Assembly (NCBI GenBank): GCA_025356915.1 | Contig: JANXQG010000055.1 | Span: forward strand, 1-11,106 | Direction of reading: 5' to 3' | From: Planctomycetota bacterium | GTDB lineage: Bacteria > Planctomycetota > Planctomycetia > Pirellulales > Thermoguttaceae | Length of the DNA stretch: 11,106 nt | In this document: piece by piece, positions 1 to 5,825 of the stretch | How positions within the stretch are numbered: the first letter of the stretch is position 1 | Layout: each line of letters opens with the position of its first letter | Program-made: the position numbers and the translations under genes | The notes under the pieces: model-generated | Told to the model about the DNA's origin: nothing | The model's input: the letters and a program-made list of their open reading frames with translations, nothing else | Database searches by the model: none

Positions 1-116
1 CGGCCAACCACGCCCACGACGAAGTGATTCGCCATCTGTGCGCCGAACTGAACGCTACCGCCACCGAGTTCCCCCGCACCAACCTCAGGTTAGTCTATGA
101 GTTGGGCGCAGAATAG
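1..116 (+). CDS. C-terminal fragment of an unidentified protein (possible transposase tail)
   Basis: An open frame enters from the left edge (first full codon at base 3) and ends with TAG at 114-116. The 37 visible residues read as real protein, ending in LRLVYELGAE, with a charged helix (HAHDEVIRHLCAEL) before an ATEFPRTNLRL stretch. The phrase resembles the last residues of DDE-type transposases I associate with planctomycetes, but I cannot assign an IS family from so little sequence. Its stop lies only 5 bases from the stop of the convergent glycosidase gene, whose own C-terminus looks cut; that would fit the right-hand end of an inserted element. No terminal inverted repeat can be confirmed because the other end is outside the window. 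Confidence 0.5.
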   Translation, partial: ANHAHDEVIRHLCAELNATATEFPRTNLRLVYELGAE

Positions 117-121
117 AATCC

Positions 122-1417
122 CTAGAGGCAAGGAAATCTGAGGCTCCAGTCCAGCTTCGGATAGCTGTGGGAAAAGAAGTGGTACTCGGACTTGCCATCG
201 ACGGTCAGCTTCACGGAACTTCCGCCCTCGAACCCGCCAGGAATCTTATCGGCCCCCGGTGAATTCTTGTGAATGACGGGATTCGGAAGGGTTTTCACGA
301 CCTGAAGCCGCAGGCGCGGCATTCTCCCTTCCTCTGGACTCTTTTCTGTGAGTTTCTGGAACAGCGTTGCCTCTTCCGCACTAAACGGCGTGCCATCCTT
401 CCTCAATAGATCGTGAAACCAGACTTTCGGCTCGGACGCACCTCCCGGCGATCCCCAGGGGTAGATTGTCTGCGTCTTGCCCGCGACCAACCCCCAGTTG
501 TAACAGCCCACGCGCTCTTTCTTGAACAGCGGCAGATGGCTGGCAACTTCGCTACTCCCGCGGCGCATCCACTCCGTGCAGATGACAGGCCGACCGTGCT
601 TCTTCAAAGTGGTAATCTGCCCTGCCAGGTTTCCGGCATCGTTGTAGTTGTGGAATGTGATAACGTCGGATGCAACCAGTTGGAAGTCGTTAAGTTCCTT
701 CATTGCAGCCCAGACGCCCGCGGTCAATGGCTGAGTTGGATTGACTTCTCTCGCCCACTGGAAAGCCTTCTTCAGAAGCGGAAGCGACTTGTTGCCTTGG
801 CCCTCATTACCCGGCTCATTGTACAGATCCCACACGAGAACGCGGTCGTCTCTTGCGAAGGCGCCTACCGTGTCCTTCACGTAGCGTTCCAGTTGGGGCC
901 AGGTCTCGGGACGATTCACGATGTCCCTGCCCGGGCTCTGGAGCCAGCCGGAATTATGAATGCCCGGCCGGGACGCCGGCTGTTTGCCGATCTTCGGGTC
1001 CGCGTTCCAGCAGTCGTCAAACAGGACAAACATGGGTTTGATCTTGTGTCGGGCTGCAATCTCAAGGAACTTGTCCACGCGTTTTTTGAAACCTTCAGCA
1101 TCCGCCTTCCATGCCAGGTCATGGAGAAAGACCCGCACGGTGTTGAAACCAAGTCCGGAAGCCCACCGGAGTTCCCTGTCGACCGTGGCCGGATCAAAGG
1201 TGTCTGCCTGCCACATTTCAAGCTGGTTGACCGCCGTACTGGGAATGAAGTTGCACCCTACAAGCCACGGCTGCCTGGCATACCACTGGTTAGCCTGCTC
1301 CTTGGGCCAGCGAATTCCAACTGCTATGTTGCCAGGCTTTGGCTCTTGAGCAAAAACGGCCAAAGCAGAAACAGCGGCCAGCAAAAGCATCAATAAAAGC
1401 TGTCTTGTTACTCTCAT
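122..1417 (-). CDS. Secreted GH5-like glycoside hydrolase, C-terminally truncated
   Basis: Exported (beta/alpha)8-barrel glycosidase of the cellulase/GH5 (clan GH-A) type, probably attacking a beta-linked polysaccharide; the substrate cannot be read from sequence. Counted from the ATG at 1415-1417 (431 aa), residues 1-23 form a signal peptide (LLLMLLLAAVSALAVFA, then Q). The barrel runs from about 50 to 350. It holds the acid/base Glu in NEP (N200-E201-P202, context WDLYNEPGNEG), HNY at 256-258, and the likely nucleophile E282 in CTEW. After residue ~365 a second region begins, PNPVIHKNSPG...GGFEGGSS (378-401), which resembles the first blade of five-bladed-propeller glycosidases (GH43/GH117-like). 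It stops abruptly after YPKLDWS with LRFPCL. I infer a GH5-propeller fusion cut near bases 125-142. Start: an ATG at 1423 and a TTG at 1429 are in frame too; the 1417 ATG has GAGA six bases upstream and gives the best signal peptide. It lies downstream of the fucosidase on the same strand. Confidence 0.8.
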   Translation of the reverse strand: MRVTRQLLLMLLLAAVSALAVFAQEPKPGNIAVGIRWPKEQANQWYARQPWLVGCNFIPSTAVNQLEMWQADTFDPATVDRELRWASGLGFNTVRVFLHDLAWKADAEGFKKRVDKFLEIAARHKIKPMFVLFDDCWNADPKIGKQPASRPGIHNSGWLQSPGRDIVNRPETWPQLERYVKDTVGAFARDDRVLVWDLYNEPGNEGQGNKSLPLLKKAFQWAREVNPTQPLTAGVWAAMKELNDFQLVASDVITFHNYNDAGNLAGQITTLKKHGRPVICTEWMRRGSSEVASHLPLFKKERVGCYNWGLVAGKTQTIYPWGSPGGASEPKVWFHDLLRKDGTPFSAEEATLFQKLTEKSPEEGRMPRLRLQVVKTLPNPVIHKNSPGADKIPGGFEGGSSVKLTVDGKSEYHFFSHSYPKLDWSLRFPCL

Positions 1418-1453
1418 ATCCATTCTCAAGTGTTTTGGAACTCGAATGCCTTC

Positions 1454-1594
1454 TCACTTTGCATTTTCAAATCGAACTTCCCAGACCGGCAAGGCGTCGT
1501 CAAGATCTGCGGCTAGCCGGGTGGTCCCCGCCACGGATTCGTCGATGTCGTTGAACACCTCGCTGCGGTTGGATTCGATCGTAGTTGTCGTTTC
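1454..1594 (-). pseudogene. Orphan coding-like fragment between the GH5 and fucosidase genes
   Basis: A minus-strand frame is open for 46 codons between a TAG (1595-1597) and a TGA (1454-1456). It translates to a protein-like, acidic sequence (ESNRSEVFNDIDESVAGTTR, then LAADLDDALPVWEVRFENAK) with mostly G/C third positions. It has no ATG; one GTG is in frame in its middle. I do not recognise the family. It reads like the surviving C-terminus of a deleted gene rather than a functional small protein, but could be chance. The flanking bases up to 1627 and down to 1418 show no terminator or RNA gene. Confidence 0.3.
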
Positions 1595-1627
1595 CTAGAA
1601 ATTGTAATACAAGAGAAAAGTACGCTG

Positions 1628-3094
1628 TCATTGAACCAAGTCGATCCGATAGACATAGGCGTACCGACATGGCGGACCCGTGGGAACCGAGACCGTCAGC
1701 CCATCATCAGCCTGATGCCACCGGATCGCGCTCTCGGCCCCAAGCATGCGGACGTTCGATATCCGCTTGCCGGGCATTGCCTTCTTGCCCAAGGCCCGCA
1801 CGAGCAGATCCTTTTCTGGCCAGGACAGGCAGATGGCATAGACCGAACTGTCTTTTGCAGTGAATCGGATATCGACAGGACTTTGCTCCACGCCGCCGTT
1901 CTCAGCGACCGAGGGGGCTTTTGCCGTGTTGTGCTTTCTGGCGTTGGCGTGCGCTTTTTTGAAAAGAGGGCCCTCGCCATACATGCTCCAAGTCGAAGTC
2001 CCGTAGATGGCTTCCTGGTTCGTCTCCATCCACGTACCGACCTCTCGCAACCTATCAATGCTCGGCTGCGGGATGAGGCCTTCGGCCGTGGGGCCGACAT
2101 TCAACAAGTAATTGCCGCCTTTGCTGACGATATCCACAAGACGGAATACAACGTCCTTGGCGTCAATCCAATTGTGGTCGTTCTGGTTGTAGCCGTAGCT
2201 CGTGTTCATCGTCCCCGGGTTTTCCCATTCAAAGCCCAACACCTTGTCCGCAATCTCGTTATCCCCCGTCGAGATATAGTCGCAATAGCGGGGAGGAATC
2301 TGGTCCGGGAAGCTACATGTCTTGATCCGGCTGTTCACGACGCACCGCGGCCGTAACTTTCGGATGTCCTGGTAAAGTTCCTCGACTTGAGCGTTGCTCT
2401 TCATGTCAATCTCATCGAACCAGAGAAGGTCTGGCCGGTAATTGATCAGGAGTTCTTCGACCTGGGGCTTCGCGAACGTCGCGAAGTATCGGTCGTAGTC
2501 CGCTTTCGTGGAATCGGGGAAATCCCAGCGATTGGTCTGTCCGTAATGGTTTCCTGGTCCCAGGGGGCGATGCCAGTCCCGGTCGATGGAGTAATAACAT
2601 CCAAACCGAACATTGGACTCACGACAGGTATCGGACAATTCCCGGGTGACATCGCGCTTCAGCGGCGTAGCGTCGACAACGTTGTACTTCGTCCATTGGG
2701 ACTTGAACATGCTGAAGCCATCGTGGTGTTTCGTCGTCAACACCATGTATTTCATCCCGGCCTTCTTGGCGATCATCACCCAGGCCTTGGCATCGAATTT
2801 TGCGGGATTGAATCTCCCGGCCAGCAACTCATATTCTTTTGCGGGGATTTTCTCATCGAACATGATCCATTCGGAATACCCGGTCGGGTGGACGTGGTCC
2901 TTCCATGCGCCTGCGGGAATGGAGTACAGCCCCCAATGAATGAACATTCCAAACTTAGCGTCGCGGAACCATTGCATGCGCTCATCGCGCTGCTGCTTCG
3001 TTTCCCGAATCTGCGGCACCGCCGAAAGATCGGCCGCCCGTGCCCAACTGGGCGCCAGCAGAATCGACAGCCATAACATGCATGTCTTTCTCAT
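1628..3094 (-). CDS. Secreted alpha-L-fucosidase, GH29 family
   Basis: Retaining exo-glycosidase that releases L-fucose from fucosylated glycans; expected periplasmic or extracellular. The ATG at 3092-3094 gives 488 aa. Residues 1-20 are a signal peptide (MRKTCMLWLSILLAPSWARA). The GH29 barrel starts at ~30: FGMFIHWG (48-55), TKHHDGF (121-127, substrate-binding His pair) and LLWFDEID (223-230), in which D227 sits where the GH29 nucleophile lies (WFD). GGNYLLNVGPTAEG (326-339) is the usual end-of-barrel signature, followed by a C-terminal beta domain to LVQ. Length is normal for the family. An open frame continues upstream to 3169, but it only encodes GKGKGKG from a purine repeat; the start is chosen for its signal peptide and AAAAGGA ribosome site six bases upstream. 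The acid/base residue is not conserved in GH29 and cannot be assigned here. It may be co-transcribed with the GH5-like gene 210 bases downstream. Confidence 0.93.
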   Translation of the reverse strand: MRKTCMLWLSILLAPSWARAADLSAVPQIRETKQQRDERMQWFRDAKFGMFIHWGLYSIPAGAWKDHVHPTGYSEWIMFDEKIPAKEYELLAGRFNPAKFDAKAWVMIAKKAGMKYMVLTTKHHDGFSMFKSQWTKYNVVDATPLKRDVTRELSDTCRESNVRFGCYYSIDRDWHRPLGPGNHYGQTNRWDFPDSTKADYDRYFATFAKPQVEELLINYRPDLLWFDEIDMKSNAQVEELYQDIRKLRPRCVVNSRIKTCSFPDQIPPRYCDYISTGDNEIADKVLGFEWENPGTMNTSYGYNQNDHNWIDAKDVVFRLVDIVSKGGNYLLNVGPTAEGLIPQPSIDRLREVGTWMETNQEAIYGTSTWSMYGEGPLFKKAHANARKHNTAKAPSVAENGGVEQSPVDIRFTAKDSSVYAICLSWPEKDLLVRALGKKAMPGKRISNVRMLGAESAIRWHQADDGLTVSVPTGPPCRYAYVYRIDLVQ

Positions 3095-3115
3095 TCCTTT
3101 TCCTTTTCCTTTTCC
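3095..3115 (-). promoter_or_regulatory. Tandem ribosome-binding site made of AAAAGG repeats (fucosidase)
   Basis: Read on the minus strand, the bases just before the fucosidase ATG are GG followed by three copies of AAAAGG and an A. The AAGGA nearest the ATG abuts it and is too close; the next copy lies at an ideal six-base spacing, and a third lies further out. A short tandem repeat thus doubles as the Shine-Dalgarno sequence. Confidence 0.6.
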
Positions 3116-3240
3116 AAAGCAGAAGTTCCGATCTGTTTGGCCTTTATCATAACCTTGCCCTGCTCTCACTGCTAGCTCGACGTAGGGGGTGTCGGTGCAA
3201 ACTGAAGTCCGGTCGAGCCAGGTTTTGCCTTACGATCAAC

Positions 3241-3258
3241 TGTTAACAATTGTTAACA
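3241..3258. promoter_or_regulatory. Perfect 18 bp palindrome, probable regulator operator
   Basis: TGTTAACAATTGTTAACA is its own reverse complement. It is also two copies of the palindromic octamer TGTTAACA set 10 bases apart, so two equivalent sites would lie on the same face of the helix. It is 146 bases upstream of the fucosidase ATG and about 140 bases upstream of the plus-strand -35 box, placed to serve either or both genes. The half-site composition would suit a dimeric repressor or activator, but no regulator gene is in the window and I cannot name the family. Confidence 0.5.
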
Positions 3259-3395
3259 TTCCCAACTCCATGCAAAACGCGTCTGCAACCAGTTGACGCC
3301 GCCCTCACTTGCACTCCTCGGCAAAAGGGAAGTCCTATCTCACTTTCCTGTTCGAGCGATGATTAATGACGATTGGGGTACGGATGTATATGCTC

Positions 3396-3424
3396 TTGCC
3401 ATTGGGCCTTTGATCCGAAATAAT
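3396..3424 (+). promoter_or_regulatory. Sigma70-like promoter for the FKBP-propeller-sulfatase operon
   Basis: TTGCCA (3396-3401, five of six matches to TTGACA), 17-base spacer, then AATAAT (3419-3424, five of six to TATAAT). Transcription would start near 3431, leaving a ~60-base leader before the FKBP ATG. This is the only well-spaced pair I find upstream of the operon. Confidence 0.5.
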
Positions 3425-3489
3425 AGGCGTTATTGCCTGGGACGTTTTCAGGTGTAGAACATAAAGCCCCTGCTCTGAGAGGATCTATG

Positions 3490-4215
3490 ATGAGAGTTTC
3501 CGGTTGGATGATGATGGCTTGGTTGTGCGTGGTTGGCGGTACTGTCGTGGCGCAAGTTGCCCAGCCGCCGGCCGCAAAGGCACCGGCTGGGCCTGCGATG
3601 GACGAGAAGACGAGCATTACCGTCAGCAGCTACGGGCTTGGCGCGAACATGGGCCAATCTCTTAAGAGCGACGGGGTGGATATCGACCTGGACTCTTTTA
3701 TCCAAGGTGTCCGTGATGGCACGCAGGGGACCGAGCCGAAATACACATCCGCCCAAATCAGAACCGCCTTCAAGGCGCTCCAGGCCAAAATGCAGCAGCG
3801 CAACCAGTTGGCCGCCGACAAGAATAAGGCCGAAGGCCAGAAGTTCCTTGCCGACAACAAGACCAAGCCGGGCATGGTGACCTTGCCGAGCGGATTGCAG
3901 TACCAAACCCTTCGCGCGGGTAATGGCATCACGCCCAAGGCGAGCGACACGGTCAAGGTCCACTACGAAGGTACACTGCTCGATGGAAAGGTCTTCGACA
4001 GTTCGATTAAGCGCAAGGAACCCGCCAGCTTCCAAGTCGATGGTGTTATCCCCGGCTGGACGGAAGCCCTGCAATTGATGAAGGTCGGCGACCGCTGGAA
4101 GCTGTTCATCCCCTCGGACCTGGCCTACGGTGAACAGGGCTCAGGCAAGACAATCGGCCCCAATTCCGTGCTGATCTTCGATGTGGAACTGCTGGATATC
4201 CAACCGAGCAAATGA
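3490..4215 (+). CDS. Exported FKBP-type peptidyl-prolyl cis-trans isomerase (Mip/FkpA-like)
   Basis: Catalyses proline isomerisation during folding of exported proteins. The 241-aa product has a signal-like N-terminus (MRVSGWMMMAWLCVVGGTVVA, 1-21) and a Pro/Ala linker. An FKBP_N-type dimerisation region follows (~40-125): YGLGANMGQSLKS, DLDSFIQGVRDG, and a Gln/Lys-rich helix. The FKBP_C catalytic domain covers ~132-238. Domain hallmarks are VHYEGTLLDGKVFDSS (157-172), VIPGWTEALQLMKVGDRWK (186-204), IPSDLAYGEQG (207-217) and IGPNSVLIFDVELL (222-235). This order and size match Mip/FkpA proteins. No lipobox Cys follows the signal, so it is probably soluble in the periplasm. Start: ATGs occur at 3487 and 3490; GAGAGGA (3477-3483) is six bases from the second. 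It is the first gene of the operon; its TGA overlaps the next ATG (ATGA). An upstream in-frame TTG at 3433 has no ribosome site. Confidence 0.92.
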   Translation: MRVSGWMMMAWLCVVGGTVVAQVAQPPAAKAPAGPAMDEKTSITVSSYGLGANMGQSLKSDGVDIDLDSFIQGVRDGTQGTEPKYTSAQIRTAFKALQAKMQQRNQLAADKNKAEGQKFLADNKTKPGMVTLPSGLQYQTLRAGNGITPKASDTVKVHYEGTLLDGKVFDSSIKRKEPASFQVDGVIPGWTEALQLMKVGDRWKLFIPSDLAYGEQGSGKTIGPNSVLIFDVELLDIQPSK

Positions 4216-5825
4216 AGTCACCCATGTTCCCGCGTTGGATAGGGTTCGTCATTGCTGCCGCCGGCATCCTCATCGCAACCCTTCAGGGTACCGATGTGAT
4301 CGGCGACCGCGGTATTGCCAATCCCCTCACGATACTCATCGTGGTCCTCGTTTTGGCGGTCGTGTTGGTAGGGTTCACATTCTTCAGTCGGGCCGCAAGG
4401 CGCTGGCGGCTGGTCGTGGGCGGCACCATCCTGGCAGCCGTGGCTACTTTCTTCGCCATTTTTCGGGTCGACAGCATCAACGGGGAGCTGTTCCCCAGGT
4501 TTGCATTCCGTGGGTCGCAGAAGCCTGACCAGCTCCTGCCGCCGGCCGAGGTCGGCCGGGGGGACACTGCGAGGCCGCTGGTGGACTTGCGGACGACGAC
4601 CGACTACGACTTCCCCCAGTTTCTCGGGAAAGACCGCAATCTGCTGGTCGACAACGTGGTCCTCGCCCGCAACTGGGCCGGACGGGCCTTCAAGCCCGTC
4701 TGGCGACACGCGATTGGGGCGGGTTGGTCGTCCTTCGCCGTGGTCAACGGACATGCCGTAACGATGGAACAGCGGGGTGAACAAGAACTTGTTACCTGCT
4801 ATAGCGTCCGCAGCGGCGAGTTGGAGTGGGTCAATGCGATCCAGGTCCGCTACGAGCTGATTAGCGGCGGCGTTGGTCCGCGGAGTACGCCCACGATCAA
4901 TGACGGCCTGGTCTACAGCGTGGGCGCGACCGGCCGGTTGCAGTGCCTGGACGGCACGACCGGCGCGCGCCGCTGGGAAAGGAACCTGCTGGAAGACTAT
5001 CACATAACAGTCGCCGACGAGAATTCCAATCTGCCCTGGGGACGGTCTGCCTCGCCGCTGGTGGTCGGCGACCTAGTGATCGTGCCGGCCGGCGGGCCCA
5101 GTGGCGGGCCTTTTGTCTCCTTGTTGGCGATGGACAAGAATACGGGCAAGACGGTATGGGAAGGCGGTGATCGGCAGATCAGCTACAGCTCGCCGGCCGT
5201 GGCCATCCTGGGTGGCGTGCGTCAGGTGCTGATCGTCGATGAAGCCCACGTCACCGGGCATGACCTGAAGAGCGGAAAGGTTCTTTGGGAGCACGCCTGG
5301 CCTGGCCACAGCAATTCCAGCGCCAGCGTGTCCCAGGCCGTTCCGGTCGCTCCCGACCGCGTCTTTCTCTCCAAGGCTTACGGCAGCGGCGCAGCGCTGT
5401 TGAAGCTCCTGCCTGGCGGCGAGGGCGGCTTCGACGCCGAAGTCGTTTGGGCGAACCCGAAAGTCATGAAGACCAAGTTCAGCAACGTGGCCGTCAAGGA
5501 CGGATTTGTCTACGGTCTTTCCGACGGGGTCTTGGAATGCGTCGACCTGGCCGATGGCCGACGGAAATGGCGCGAGGGCCGGTATCCGCAGGGGCAAATC
5601 CTGCGCGTGGGTGACCTGATCTTGGTGTTGACGGAGTCGGGGGAAGTGGTGCTGGTCGAGGCGTCGCCCGAGCGGGCCAACCATGTCCTGGGGCGCTTTC
5701 AGGCCATTGAAGGCCAGACGTGGAACAATTTCGCTCTTTACGGCCCCTACCTGCTCGTTCGCAATGCCCTGGAAGCCGCCTGCTTTGAGCTGCCCCTGGA
5801 AGAACCGGTACACTTATGGCAATGA
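4212..5825 (+). CDS. Membrane-anchored PQQ-like beta-propeller protein
   Basis: A 537-aa protein with three predicted membrane helices (about 8-25, 37-58 and 66-84) followed by a long extracytoplasmic domain built of PQQ/quinoprotein-like WD40-type blades. Blade signatures recur: VWRHAIGAGWSSFAVVNGHAV, CYSVRSGELEWV, STPTINDGLVYSVGATGRLQCLDGTTGARRW (given here as one blade, ~225-255), LLAMDKNTGKTVWEGG, GHDLKSGKVLWEH and CVDLADGRRKW. These carry the usual A-x-D-x-x-T/S-G-x-x-x-W pattern. I see no evidence that PQQ is bound; related planctomycete proteins are mostly of unknown function and may act as scaffolds, and the BamB-like fold suggests an envelope role. It starts inside the FKBP stop codon (ATGA) and its stop overlaps the sulfatase 1 start region, so translation is likely coupled both ways. 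An alternative ATG lies at 4224. Confidence 0.88.
   Translation: MKSPMFPRWIGFVIAAAGILIATLQGTDVIGDRGIANPLTILIVVLVLAVVLVGFTFFSRAARRWRLVVGGTILAAVATFFAIFRVDSINGELFPRFAFRGSQKPDQLLPPAEVGRGDTARPLVDLRTTTDYDFPQFLGKDRNLLVDNVVLARNWAGRAFKPVWRHAIGAGWSSFAVVNGHAVTMEQRGEQELVTCYSVRSGELEWVNAIQVRYELISGGVGPRSTPTINDGLVYSVGATGRLQCLDGTTGARRWERNLLEDYHITVADENSNLPWGRSASPLVVGDLVIVPAGGPSGGPFVSLLAMDKNTGKTVWEGGDRQISYSSPAVAILGGVRQVLIVDEAHVTGHDLKSGKVLWEHAWPGHSNSSASVSQAVPVAPDRVFLSKAYGSGAALLKLLPGGEGGFDAEVVWANPKVMKTKFSNVAVKDGFVYGLSDGVLECVDLADGRRKWREGRYPQGQILRVGDLILVLTESGEVVLVEASPERANHVLGRFQAIEGQTWNNFALYGPYLLVRNALEAACFELPLEEPVHLWQ

Larger units (their letters stand above)
3095..3489. other. Divergent intergenic region between fucosidase and FKBP operon
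   Basis: About 395 bases without a gene. It contains the AAAAGG ribosome-site repeat (3095-3115), a TATGAT-like minus-strand -10 box (3146-3151 on the plus strand reads ATCATA) without a convincing -35, the 18 bp palindrome at 3241-3258, and a plus-strand promoter at 3396-3424. The remainder (3259-3395) shows no open frame, tRNA, riboswitch or terminator that I can support. Confidence 0.6.

Noticed and set aside
413..1396. 327-codon plus-strand open frame opposite the GH5-like gene
   Set aside because: The minus strand carries the NEP and TEW catalytic motifs and a signal peptide; the plus-strand translation has no recognisable domain and is an antisense shadow.
3095..3169. 25-residue upstream extension of the fucosidase
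   Set aside because: It only encodes a Gly/Lys run from the AAAAGG repeat and places the signal peptide internally; the ATG at 3094 has a proper ribosome site.
4218..5003. Minus-strand 261-codon frame opposite the propeller gene, and a similar one at 5073-5813
   Set aside because: Pro/Arg-rich, low-complexity translations without motifs, antisense to a well-supported propeller protein.
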